A program made the translations under genes and the position numbers. The notes beneath the pieces were generated by a model. It saw only the letters and a program-made list of their open reading frames with translations. It was not told the DNA's origin and ran no database searches. From Croceicoccus bisphenolivorans (lineage in GTDB: Bacteria; Pseudomonadota; Alphaproteobacteria; Sphingomonadales; Sphingomonadaceae): DNA of 64,000 nt. Where the stretch lies: contig NZ_LRSE01000003.1 of NCBI RefSeq assembly GCF_001634625.1, forward strand, positions 248,001 to 312,000, given 5' to 3'. Of this stretch, positions 1 through 7,479 are shown piece by piece. Each line of letters opens with the position of its first letter. Within the stretch, counting starts at the first letter, position 1.

Positions 1-655
1 GCGCGCGGCGGAGATCGTTGCGGCGGTGGGCGGCGACGGCATTACCGCGCACTTGCGCGAGGATCGCCGCCATATCCGCGACGGGGACCTTGCCCGCATC
101 CAGTCCGCCACCGGCCTTCCGCTGAATCTGGAAATGGCGGCGACGGACGAGATGCTGGCCATCGCCCTTGCCCATGCACCGCACGCCGCCTGCATCGTTC
201 CGGAAAAGCGGGAGGAGCGCACGACCGAGGGCGGTCTGGACGCGGCCGGTCAGCACAACCGCCTCGCCCCGATCTGCGCGCGGCTGGCCGATGCCGGCAT
301 TCGCGTCTCGCTCTTCATTGAGGCGGAAGAACGCCAGATCGAGGCCGCGATGCGACTCGGCGCGCCGGTGGTCGAATTCCACACCGGCGAATATGCCCAC
401 GCGCATCTCGACGGCGACCGCGAGAAGACCGCGCGCGAGCTGAAGCGCATTGCCGATATGGCAGCGCTGGCGGCGAAGAACGGGATCGAGCCGCACGCGG
501 GCCACGGCCTGACTTATGAAAATGTCATGCCCATTGCCGCGATCCCGCAACTGGCGGAACTCAACATCGGTCACTACCTGATCGGCGAGGCGGTTTTCGT
601 CGGGCTGGAGAATGCCGTGCGCCGGATGCGCGAGTTGATGGATGAAGCGCGTTAG
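1..655 (+). CDS. pdxJ: Pyridoxine 5'-phosphate synthase PdxJ (5' end cut by window)
   Basis: PdxJ condenses 3-amino-2-oxopropyl phosphate with deoxyxylulose 5-phosphate in the cytosol to make pyridoxine 5'-phosphate, the last ring-forming step of DXP-dependent vitamin B6 synthesis. The reading frame is open from base 2 (RAAEIVAAVGGDGITAHLRE), which matches the early part of PdxJ, so the first 30 or so residues lie outside the window. The TIM-barrel segments GDGITAHLREDRRHI, ENVMPIAAIPQLAELNIGHY and a C-terminal IGEAVFVGLENAV are typical. acpS follows on the same strand, the usual pdxJ-acpS order of proteobacteria. pdxA of the same pathway lies near 34.5 kb. Confidence 0.96.
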   Translation, partial: RAAEIVAAVGGDGITAHLREDRRHIRDGDLARIQSATGLPLNLEMAATDEMLAIALAHAPHAACIVPEKREERTTEGGLDAAGQHNRLAPICARLADAGIRVSLFIEAEERQIEAAMRLGAPVVEFHTGEYAHAHLDGDREKTARELKRIADMAALAAKNGIEPHAGHGLTYENVMPIAAIPQLAELNIGHYLIGEAVFVGLENAVRRMRELMDEAR

Positions 656-663
656 TATGTTTG

Positions 664-814
664 GGGCCCTCAAGCGCCGGGCGGAGCGCATCCGCACTCC
701 TTGGCTACGCGCCAATAAGGCGCGACGACCGGTCGGCCTTGCGGGAGTCGCGCCCGAGCTTATGCGAGGTAGCCAAGCGGGCCGGATGGCCCGCGCCCGG
801 CGCTTGAGGGGCCC
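664..814. repeat. Long branched inverted repeat in the pdxJ-acpS gap
   Basis: Nearly the whole 165-base gap is self-complementary. Bases 664-683 pair with 794-814: a 20-bp stem with one extra G on the right arm. Inside it, TTGGCTAC (701-708) pairs with GTAGCCAA (769-776). GCGCC-aataa-GGCGC (709-723) forms a hairpin nested in that stem. CGACCGGTCG (726-735) is a perfect palindrome. GCGGGCC-ggat-GGCCCGC (777-794) is a further hairpin. ACTCC (696-700) could alternatively pair with GGAGT (744-748). The likely acpS Shine-Dalgarno (GAGGGG, 806-811) lies in the outer stem. It could be a structured mRNA leader or a mobile palindromic element. A 60-codon frame crosses it but looks accidental. Confidence 0.75.
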
Positions 815-820
815 ACAAAA

Positions 821-1237
821 ATGATCATCGGCATGGGCTCCGACCTCTGCAACATAGAGCGGATCCAGAACTCCCTCGACCGCTTCGGCGAGCGGTTCGA
901 GTTGCGCGTCTTTACAGAGATCGAGCGCCGCAAGGCGGAGCGACGCCCGTTCACCCGCGCAGGCACTTACGCCAAGCGATTCGCGGCGAAGGAAGCATTC
1001 TCCAAGGCCGTTGGCACCGGTTTCCGGCACGGCGTTTTCATGAAGGATATCGGCGTGGTCAACGCACCCTCCGGCGCGCCGACGCTTGCGCTGGCAGGCG
1101 GCGCGGCTGCACGGCTGGCGGAACTGGTTCCGGCGGGGCACGAGGCACATATCCACCTGACGCTGACCGACGATCACCCGTGGGCACAGGCCTTCGTTGT
1201 GATAGAGGCCCGCGCCATCGGGACGGGCATCGGCTGA
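821..1237 (+). CDS. acpS: Holo-[acyl-carrier-protein] synthase AcpS
   Basis: AcpS moves the 4'-phosphopantetheine arm of coenzyme A onto a serine of acyl carrier protein and so activates fatty acid synthesis. The 138-residue product has the family size. It carries the N-terminal [12 protein letters not shown] motif with the metal-binding Asp and the second signature [16 protein letters not shown]. The ATG at 821 is preceded by GAGGGG nine bases upstream, but that site lies inside the base of a long inverted repeat, so initiation may depend on RNA folding. The stop codon shares one base with the lepB start (TGATG), suggesting translational coupling. Confidence 0.97.
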   Translation: MIIGMGSDLCNIERIQNSLDRFGERFELRVFTEIERRKAERRPFTRAGTYAKRFAAKEAFSKAVGTGFRHGVFMKDIGVVNAPSGAPTLALAGGAAARLAELVPAGHEAHIHLTLTDDHPWAQAFVVIEARAIGTGIG

Positions 1238-2163
1238 TGGCGCTGTTCCGCAAGCGGGAAACCGTCCCGCCCGCGCCGCAAACCCTGTCGAAGGATAGCC
1301 ACGAACAACATTCGTGGCTGCACGAGATCATGGGGCTGGCGATCATGCTGGCCGCCGTGATCGGCTTCCACAGCCTTGTCGCCAAGCCGTTCTACATCCC
1401 CTCGATCTCGATGATGCCGAACCTGCTGGTCGGCGACCGGCTGATCGTGTCGAAATACCCTTATGGCTATTCGTGGGTTTCGGCGAGCTTCCACGTCCTG
1501 CCGCGCAGCGACTGGCGCGTGCTGCCCGGTACGCCCGAATATGGCGACATCGTCATCGTCGTGCCGCCCTATGCCACGGATGACTGGATCAAGCGCGTCG
1601 TCGCCCTGCCCGGCGACCGGATCGCGGTGGAGGACGGGCGCATCGTGCTGAACGGCGTTGTCGTACCGCAGCAGGTGGAGCCGCCGCTCGACCTGCCGGT
1701 GGATACCAACGCCCCGTGCGAGGACTATACCTTTCCATACCTGAAAAAGCGTCTGCCCTCCGGACGGGAGGTGTGCGAACTGCCGCTGCGGCGTGAAACG
1801 CTGCCCAACGGGGCCAGCTACGTCATCATCGACCACATGGAAAACCAGCCGCTCGACAATATGGCGGAGATCGTCGTGCCCGAAGGCCACGTCTTCCTGA
1901 TGGGTGACAACCGCGACCACAGCGCGGACAGCCGCGAGATGACGCCGGGCAAGGGGCTGAACGGCCCGGTCCCGCTGGCCAATATCGGCGGGCGGGCCGA
2001 GTTCATCACCTTTTCGCTAGACGGTACAGAGGGTTGGAACCCGCTGACGTGGTGGAATGCCTTGCGCACATCACGTGCCTGGCGCAGTCTGCGACCTGAA
2101 ATCCGCGAGAAAGCACCGACCATCGCGGCGGGCGAGAGCAACGGGAAACAGGGGCAGAGCTGA
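1237..2163 (+). CDS. lepB: Signal peptidase I LepB
   Basis: LepB is the membrane-anchored serine/lysine protease that removes signal peptides from exported proteins. The 308-residue product has one N-terminal transmembrane segment (about 31-50). Ser58 in SISMMP is the expected nucleophile, Lys119 in DDWIKRVVALPGD the general base, and GDNRDHSADSR the conserved box E. An in-frame start exists at 1180, but it lies inside acpS; the ATG at 1237 overlapping the acpS stop gives the normal N-terminus. The stop overlaps the next start by one base. The usual downstream partners rnc and era are absent here. Confidence 0.97.
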   Translation: MALFRKRETVPPAPQTLSKDSHEQHSWLHEIMGLAIMLAAVIGFHSLVAKPFYIPSISMMPNLLVGDRLIVSKYPYGYSWVSASFHVLPRSDWRVLPGTPEYGDIVIVVPPYATDDWIKRVVALPGDRIAVEDGRIVLNGVVVPQQVEPPLDLPVDTNAPCEDYTFPYLKKRLPSGREVCELPLRRETLPNGASYVIIDHMENQPLDNMAEIVVPEGHVFLMGDNRDHSADSREMTPGKGLNGPVPLANIGGRAEFITFSLDGTEGWNPLTWWNALRTSRAWRSLRPEIREKAPTIAAGESNGKQGQS

Positions 2164-3248
2164 TGGACGTCGACGATCCCAATCCGCAGACACACAGCCC
2201 GACCACCATTTCCGACCCCCGTTTGCGATTCGAGGCGCGCCGCGCTTTCGTATGGGCGATCGTCGTCGTTCTGGTGGGCACGGCCATCTACATGGCACAG
2301 GCGCTGCTGGTGGTTTTCGGGGGCATGGTCTTTGCCGCGATCATCGATGGCGGCGCGCGTCTGCTGGGCCGGATCCTGCCAGTGGCGCGCGGCATCCGCA
2401 TCGGCATCGTGCTGGCGCTTGGCGTATGCTTCGGCGCATGGGTGATGTTCTTTGCCGGAACACAGCTGACCGAGCAGGCGGCGCAGTTCCCGGCGATTAT
2501 CGAGGCGCAGGCGGTGCGCGCGATGGACTGGCTGGACAGCCAGGGCTTCGCCATCAATTCGGACAACCTTTCCGGCATCATGCAGCAGGCCGCCGGCGGC
2601 GTCAGCCAGCTGACCCGCGCGGTGGGCGGCATCATCGGCGGGTTCACCACGCTGTTCCTGATCTTGATCCTTGGCGTCTACATCGCGCTGGAACCGCGCC
2701 TTTACGAACGCGGCATCGCGTGGATGCTGCCCGATGCCAACCGGGACAGCTTTCTGGAAATGGCGGGCAAGATGGCTTTCGCGCTGCGCCGGCTGATGTT
2801 CGGGCGGCTGGTTGGCATGGTGTTCGAAGGGGTGATCACATGGGCAGCCCTTGCGCTTTACGGCGTGCCGCTCGCGGCCCTGCTCGGCCTTTTGACCGGT
2901 TTGCTCGCCTTCATTCCCAATGTCGGTGCGGTCATTTCCGGCCTGCTCATGGTGCTGGTCGGCTTCTCTGGCGGCACAGACATGGCACTGTACTGCGTCG
3001 GCGTCTATTTCGTGGTGCAGACGTTTGACGGCTACGTCGTGATCCCGCTGATCGCGAAGAAGACGGTCGACCTCGCCCCCGCCCTCGTCCTTGCGATGCA
3101 GCTGATCTTCGGCATCCTGTTCGGCATCATCGGCCTTGCACTTGCCGATCCGCTGGTCGCGATGATCAAGGTCATGCTCGAACACCGCAGCGAGAATGCG
3201 GGGCGCGGTTCACCCGATGGTTTCCCCGATAGCGAGGCGACTGCCTGA
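2163..3248 (+). CDS. AI-2E family (PerM/UPF0118) membrane protein
   Basis: A 361-residue integral membrane protein of the AI-2E/UPF0118 family. Members are predicted transporters or exporters; some act in autoinducer-2 export or Na+/H+ antiport, and the substrate here cannot be told. Hydrophobic helices occur near residues 27-60, 75-105, 155-180, 215-275 and 300-345. The family features FIPNVGAVISGLLMVL and a QTFDGYVVIPLIAKKTV-like segment before the last helices are present. It is translationally coupled to lepB and to the next gene by one-base TGATG overlaps. A second, different family member is at 23639-24694 on the other strand. Confidence 0.88.
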   Translation: MDVDDPNPQTHSPTTISDPRLRFEARRAFVWAIVVVLVGTAIYMAQALLVVFGGMVFAAIIDGGARLLGRILPVARGIRIGIVLALGVCFGAWVMFFAGTQLTEQAAQFPAIIEAQAVRAMDWLDSQGFAINSDNLSGIMQQAAGGVSQLTRAVGGIIGGFTTLFLILILGVYIALEPRLYERGIAWMLPDANRDSFLEMAGKMAFALRRLMFGRLVGMVFEGVITWAALALYGVPLAALLGLLTGLLAFIPNVGAVISGLLMVLVGFSGGTDMALYCVGVYFVVQTFDGYVVIPLIAKKTVDLAPALVLAMQLIFGILFGIIGLALADPLVAMIKVMLEHRSENAGRGSPDGFPDSEATA

Positions 3249-4450
3249 TGGTCCGCAAGTTCCTCTATTTCGTCGCGTTCTGCATCGTGCTGGTGATCGC
3301 GGCGGGCATCGTCCTGTCGATCTGGTCCAAGGAACTGACCGAACTGGCCTTCACGCCAAAGGGCGATTTCGTGGCTCAGGACCCGCTGGCGGGCAATGCC
3401 TATCAGGATCCGGCCATGTGGATCAGCCGCCCCGGTATGGCATCGTCCGATCCCTCGCGCTGGCGCCCCGAAACGCTGCCCGACGATGAAACCGTGTCGC
3501 AGGCAGCGGTCTTCTTCATCCACCCCACCAGCTACCTGTCGCGCGACAGCTGGAACGCACCGCTGGACGATGCCGACGCCAATTCGGGCGCCGAACTGTT
3601 CGTGCGCGGGCTGGCCAGCGTCTACAACCGGTCGGTCGACATCTGGGCGCCGCGCTATCGTCAGGCTGCGGTTGGCGCGTTCCTGACGCAGGGGGACAAC
3701 CGGAAACAGGCGCTCGACCTTGCCTATGGCGATGTCGCGCAGGCGTTCGATTTCTTCCTTGCCAGCATCGGCAAGGACCAGCCGATCGTGCTGGCCGCGC
3801 ATAGCCAGGGCGCGTTGCACCTGAAGCGCCTGCTTGCCGAAAAGGCCGTGGGAACGCCGCTGGCGGACCGGATCGTGGCCGCCTATGTCGCCGGCTGGCC
3901 GGTTTCGATGGAGCGGGACCTGCCCGCCATGGGCCTTCCCGCCTGTGCCACCGACAACCAACCCGGCTGCGTGATGAGCTGGCAGAGCTACGCCGAACCG
4001 GCCGATGCCTCCCTGCTGTTCAGTGCCTATGAAGAAGGTGTCACGCTGGATGGCGAGCCACTGGCGAAGACCGACGCGCTGTGCACCAACCCCATCACCG
4101 GCACGATCGACGGCGAAGCACCGGCAAGCGCGAATACCGGCACGCTGGTTCCCGATGGCGATTTCAGCAGCGGCGAGCTGGTTGCAGGCGCAGTGCCCGC
4201 GCGCTGCGGGTCGGACCATCTGCTGCTGATCGGAGACCCGCCGGAAATGGGCAACGCGGTGCTGCCGGGCAACAACTACCACGTCTATGATATCCCGCTG
4301 TTCTGGATGAACCTGCGGCAGGATTTCGCAAGGCGAGAGGCAGCGTGGCTGACGGCGCATGGCATGGCGGACGAACGTGTGAACCCGACGCCGCCGGTTT
4401 CGCCAGCGCCGAAGGCGGTTATGCCCACCCCTGCAGCGGCGGCGCAATGA
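3248..4450 (+). CDS. DUF3089 alpha/beta-hydrolase-like protein
   Basis: A 400-residue protein of the DUF3089 family, an alpha/beta-hydrolase-like group of unknown substrate. One hydrophobic N-terminal segment (about 5-25) suggests a membrane anchor or uncleaved signal, so the hydrolase part probably faces the periplasm. The motif AAHSQGALHL near residue 186 is a nucleophile elbow with Ser in the middle. VFFIHPTSYLSRDSWN and RYRQA segments are also typical. The C-terminus is proline/alanine rich. It is coupled to both neighbours by overlaps of one and four bases. Enzyme type (esterase or lipase) is inferred only from the fold. Confidence 0.85.
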   Translation: MVRKFLYFVAFCIVLVIAAGIVLSIWSKELTELAFTPKGDFVAQDPLAGNAYQDPAMWISRPGMASSDPSRWRPETLPDDETVSQAAVFFIHPTSYLSRDSWNAPLDDADANSGAELFVRGLASVYNRSVDIWAPRYRQAAVGAFLTQGDNRKQALDLAYGDVAQAFDFFLASIGKDQPIVLAAHSQGALHLKRLLAEKAVGTPLADRIVAAYVAGWPVSMERDLPAMGLPACATDNQPGCVMSWQSYAEPADASLLFSAYEEGVTLDGEPLAKTDALCTNPITGTIDGEAPASANTGTLVPDGDFSSGELVAGAVPARCGSDHLLLIGDPPEMGNAVLPGNNYHVYDIPLFWMNLRQDFARREAAWLTAHGMADERVNPTPPVSPAPKAVMPTPAAAAQ

Positions 4451-4920
4451 TCACCGAAAACGCGCGCGACTTCGCCGCCGGCCTCGCCGATGGCGGCGTC
4501 CTGATCGGCCTAGACCCCGGCACGAAGACAGTGGGCGTGGCGACATGCGACGCGGGCTGGCGATTCGCGACAGCGGGCAAGACCTTGCCGCGCAGCAAGT
4601 TCGGACCGCTTCGCACCGCAATCGAATCGCTGGTGACGGAACGGAAGGTCGCCGGATTCGTGATCGGCCTGCCCAAGAACATGGACGGGACCGAGGGGCC
4701 GCGCGCGCAAGCCACCCGCGCACTTGCCCGCAACCTTGAACAGGCGTTCACGCTACCGATCCTGTTGTGGGACGAGCGGCTTTCGACCGTGGGGGCCGAA
4801 CGCGCTATGATCGATCAGGATATGAGCCGCGCCAAGCGTGCCGAACGCATCGATAGCCATGCCGCCGCGGTGATCCTGCAATGCGCGCTGGATGCCATGG
4901 TGCAGGACGGGCTGGCCTGA
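4447..4920 (+). CDS. ruvX: RuvX/YqgF Holliday-junction resolvase-like protein
   Basis: RuvX (YqgF) is an RNase H-fold nuclease implicated in processing of the 16S rRNA 5' end and in Holliday-junction resolution. The 157-residue product contains GLDPGTKTVGVA with the first catalytic Asp, GLPKNMDGTEGPRA, the LWDERLSTVGAERAM segment, and RIDSHAAAVILQ with the final Asp. The ATG at 4447 overlaps the preceding stop by four bases (ATGA); a longer in-frame start at 4345 would run far into the DUF3089 gene and is unlikely. It ends the 0-4.9 kb operon and converges on a small - strand gene. Confidence 0.94.
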   Translation: MITENARDFAAGLADGGVLIGLDPGTKTVGVATCDAGWRFATAGKTLPRSKFGPLRTAIESLVTERKVAGFVIGLPKNMDGTEGPRAQATRALARNLEQAFTLPILLWDERLSTVGAERAMIDQDMSRAKRAERIDSHAAAVILQCALDAMVQDGLA

Positions 4921-4931
4921 ATTCGCGCCAG

Positions 4932-4969
4932 ACAAAGAAAAACCCGCCCCGTCGGGTGGACGAAGCGGG
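4932..4969 (-). terminator. Rho-independent terminator of the 36-aa gene
   Basis: Read on the - strand, CCCGC-TT-CGTC and GACG-GG-GCGGG make an 11-bp stem with two possible U-G pairs and a CACCC loop, followed directly by TTTTTCTTT. The T-run lies on the - strand side, so the terminator serves the small - strand gene rather than ruvX. It begins 33 bases after that gene's stop codon. Confidence 0.85.
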
Positions 4970-5001
4970 CTGATCTCTCAAAAAACGGAAAAGCCGAAAA
5001 A

Positions 5002-5112
5002 TCAGGCCTTCGCAGCTGCCTTCAGGGCATCCTGCTTGGCGATCATCTTCGTCGCCCAGACCGATGCGCCGAAGCTGACCACGACACCTGCTGCTGCCAA
5101 TGCTACCACCAT
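5002..5112 (-). CDS. Small (36 aa) membrane peptide, unknown
   Basis: A 36-codon gene starting MVVALAAAGVVVSFGASVW and ending in a lysine/alanine-rich tail (KQDALKAAAKA). It is one hydrophobic helix with a positively charged C-terminus, so it probably sits in the inner membrane. Evidence that it is real: a strong AGGAGA ribosome binding site seven bases before the ATG, and a textbook terminator 33 bases after the stop. A longer in-frame start at 5190 exists, but the Shine-Dalgarno favours 5112. It stands alone between convergent ruvX and the siroheme gene. I do not recognise a function. Confidence 0.75.
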   Translation of the reverse strand: MVVALAAAGVVVSFGASVWATKMIAKQDALKAAAKA

Positions 5113-5207
5113 GTCACGTCTCCTATGCTTGACTGACTTGATGACAGGATATGTCAGAGGTCTTAAAAATCGGTTTCCGCCGTTAACCAACGGCTACGCA
5201 GTTTCCC

Positions 5208-5972
5208 TCAGCCCAGCCGCAAGACGACGACAAGGCCATCGCCCGCCCCGTCGAGCGTTTCCAGACGCACCGCATCGGCCCGCGCCCTGACGAGTATGCT
5301 TTCCGGCACTTCGCGATCATGCACCACGACATCGGCGCTGCCGAGCAGCCGGGCCTCTCGCAAAGTCAGATCGTCGGGATCATCGGAGCGCAGGGCAATC
5401 TCGTAAACGCCCTGCGGCAATGCAGTCGCCTCGCCCGCCAGCCAGCTTTCGACACTCGCCGCGTCGTGCCGCGTCATCAGGTCCAGCGCGCCACCTTCAT
5501 CCAGCGCCGCATCCAGCGCGCGGCGGCGCTGGGCAGCGGCGGGCCAGCGCGCCTTCATCGCATCGCGCGCATTGCCCAGCGCCTCTGCCAATGCGCCGAG
5601 CCCTTGCGGCAGCAACCGTTCGATCCGCAGGCGCAGGATCTTCGCCAGCCCTGCCGAGGCACCGCCGGTCCCCACCGCGATCAGCACCGGATCACGATCC
5701 ACGATCGAAGGCACGGTAAAATCGCACAGCGCGGGCCTGTCCGTCACGTTGACCAGCAGGCCTTTGCAGCGCAGCCGGATCGCCGCTGCCTCCGCCGCTT
5801 TGGCATCGTCCATCGCCACGAAGCCCAGCACCGCGTGATGCGCTTCGGGTTCGCCCACGCATTCGCCGCCCGCCCGTTCGACCAGCCGCCGTTTCGCATC
5901 CGCCGCGTCGCCCATGCCCAGAACGACGACCTTGCGGCCCGTCAGGCGGAAGAAGAGGGGGAGCGACTGCAC
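5208..5972 (-). CDS. CysG-like precorrin-2 dehydrogenase/ferrochelatase with decayed methyltransferase tail
   Basis: The first 150 or so residues resemble the Met8/CysG N-terminal half, which oxidises precorrin-2 to sirohydrochlorin with NAD+ and inserts iron to make siroheme. A nucleotide-binding loop VVVLGMGDAADAKRRLV starts at residue 15. From about residue 195 the sequence resembles the beginning of a uroporphyrinogen-III methyltransferase (DDPDDLTLREARLLGSADVV), but the glycine-rich SAM loop is gone and the protein stops after 254 residues, where full CysG has about 460. The GTG start overlaps the lysA stop by one base (TAGTG). The methyltransferase step must be supplied elsewhere. Confidence 0.8.
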   Translation of the reverse strand: MQSLPLFFRLTGRKVVVLGMGDAADAKRRLVERAGGECVGEPEAHHAVLGFVAMDDAKAAEAAAIRLRCKGLLVNVTDRPALCDFTVPSIVDRDPVLIAVGTGGASAGLAKILRLRIERLLPQGLGALAEALGNARDAMKARWPAAAQRRRALDAALDEGGALDLMTRHDAASVESWLAGEATALPQGVYEIALRSDDPDDLTLREARLLGSADVVVHDREVPESILVRARADAVRLETLDGAGDGLVVVLRLG

Positions 5973-7231
5973 TATTTCAGCCAGTCGGGCACTTGTTCGG
6001 CGGCAAGGATCGTCGCCGGTTCGATGCGGTTGGCCACCACGGCATAGCGATCGCCCGACACCAGCACTTCGGGCACCAGCGGGCGCGAGTTGTAGGTATT
6101 GGCCATCGTCGCGCCATAGGCGCCAGCGGTGCGGAACGCGACGAGATCGCCGGTCGTCACCGCGTCCATCTCGCGGTTCTTCGCGAACGTATCCGACGAT
6201 TCGCAGATCGGGCCGACGACATTGGCCGTCGTCCGCTCACCCGAAGGCGAAACTGCCACGACATCGTGCCAAGCATCGTACATCGCGGGCCGTGCAAGGT
6301 CGTTCATCGCCGCATCGACCACGACGAAGGGATTGTTCGCCCCGCGCTTCAGCCGGATCACGCGGCTGACCAGAACGCCCGAATTGCCGGTAATCACACG
6401 GCCCGGTTCGAACATCACGGTCACGTCCCAGTCGGCAGTGACGTCGGCCACCATCGCGCCATATTCGGCAGGCGTCGGCAGTTCCTCGCCCACGCGGTAG
6501 GGCACGCCAAGGCCGCCGCCCAAATCCATGTGCGTGATCGTGTGGCCGCCTGCGCGCAATTCGCGCATCAGCCCGCCCATCTTGGCAAAGGCGGCGCGGC
6601 TGGGGTCGAGGTTGGTGATCTGGCTGCCGATATGCACGGCCAGACCGCGCAGGTTCAGGCCCGGCAATGCCGCCAGCCGCGCGAAGATGTCCTTCGCGGC
6701 ATAGAACGGCACGCCGAACTTGTTGTCCGCCTTGCCGGTGCTGATCTTGTCGTGCGTTCCGGCGTCGACATCGGGGTTCACGCGCAGCGCCGCCGTGGCG
6801 ACAAGGCCCTTTCCGTGCGCGATGCGGGCAAGTTCGATGCCCTCTTCCTCGCTTTCCAGATTGAACTGCCCGATGCCCGCCTCGACCGCTTCGGCCAGTT
6901 CATCGTCGGTCTTGCCGACGCCGGAAAACACGATGTCCGCAGCCGGCATTCCTGCGGCCAGCGCGCGGCGCGCTTCGCCGATGGAAACGACGTCGGCCCC
7001 GAACCCTTCGTCCTTCAACACGCGCAGTACGGCAAGGTTGGGGTTCGACTTCACGGCGAAAGCGAAGTGCGTTTTGCCCGCAGGGGCCAGTGCCTCGCGA
7101 AAGACGCGGGCGTGGCGGCGCAAGGTCGCTTCGGAATAGACGTAGACCGGCGTGCCGACGGCTTCCGCGATGGCGGGCAGCGGCACGTCTTCGGCATGGA
7201 GAACGCCGTTCTGGTACTGGAAATGATCCAT
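5972..7231 (-). CDS. lysA: Diaminopimelate decarboxylase LysA
   Basis: LysA decarboxylates meso-diaminopimelate to L-lysine with pyridoxal phosphate, the last step of lysine synthesis. The 419-residue product has the PLP-lysine motif FAVKSNPN near residue 60, HIGSQITNLDP, the glycine-rich DLGGGLGVPY loop that grips the PLP phosphate, CESSDTFAKNR with the active-site Cys, and GAYGATMANTYNSRP near the C-terminus. It sits between a small lipoprotein gene (five bases upstream) and the siroheme gene. The argH-lipoprotein-lysA order is common in alphaproteobacteria. Confidence 0.97.
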   Translation of the reverse strand: MDHFQYQNGVLHAEDVPLPAIAEAVGTPVYVYSEATLRRHARVFREALAPAGKTHFAFAVKSNPNLAVLRVLKDEGFGADVVSIGEARRALAAGMPAADIVFSGVGKTDDELAEAVEAGIGQFNLESEEEGIELARIAHGKGLVATAALRVNPDVDAGTHDKISTGKADNKFGVPFYAAKDIFARLAALPGLNLRGLAVHIGSQITNLDPSRAAFAKMGGLMRELRAGGHTITHMDLGGGLGVPYRVGEELPTPAEYGAMVADVTADWDVTVMFEPGRVITGNSGVLVSRVIRLKRGANNPFVVVDAAMNDLARPAMYDAWHDVVAVSPSGERTTANVVGPICESSDTFAKNREMDAVTTGDLVAFRTAGAYGATMANTYNSRPLVPEVLVSGDRYAVVANRIEPATILAAEQVPDWLK

Positions 7232-7236
7232 CGGCC

Positions 7237-7479
7237 TTACCCTTCGGGCGGCAGGTCGAAAGGATCGACCTCGCGCTCTTCGGAACGGGTGCGCAGTTCG
7301 ACGGTCCGTTCAGGCGCTGCCTGGGTGGAGCGTTCGAGAAGATCGTCAACGCCCGGCTGTTCGTCCGCGCCATAGGGTGTCGGCGGCATCGGTGCGCCGT
7401 TCTTCGGTTCAAGATCGGTCTGCTGCGCGCAGGCACCCAGCGCCAGCGCAAGAGCCGCTATCGCGATATGCCGGTTCAT
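7237..7479 (-). CDS. Small lipoprotein (LptM/LppL-like) between argH and lysA
   Basis: An 80-residue lipoprotein. The signal peptide [20 protein letters not shown] ends in a clear lipobox (LGAC), so Cys17 should be acylated. The mature part is short, acidic and probably disordered. Small lipoproteins upstream of lysA are widespread in proteobacteria; in E. coli the equivalent LptM (YifL) helps LptD oxidative folding. The position matches, but the mature sequence is too short to prove orthology. lptD itself is in this window at 30.5 kb. The ATG at 7479 overlaps the argH stop by four bases. Confidence 0.85.
   Translation of the reverse strand: MNRHIAIAALALALGACAQQTDLEPKNGAPMPPTPYGADEQPGVDDLLERSTQAAPERTVELRTRSEEREVDPFDLPPEG

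Noticed and set aside
642-824. A 60-codon frame crossing the acpS leader, ending across the acpS start codon
   Set aside because: It starts inside pdxJ with no ribosome binding site and its sequence simply follows the inverted-repeat DNA; basic, low-complexity product.
4345-4446. Longer N-terminus for RuvX
   Set aside because: It would overlap the DUF3089 gene by about 100 bases; the ATGA overlap at 4447 is the usual coupling.
5993-7375. A 460-codon frame antisense to lysA
   Set aside because: Shadow of lysA; composition biased, no motif.
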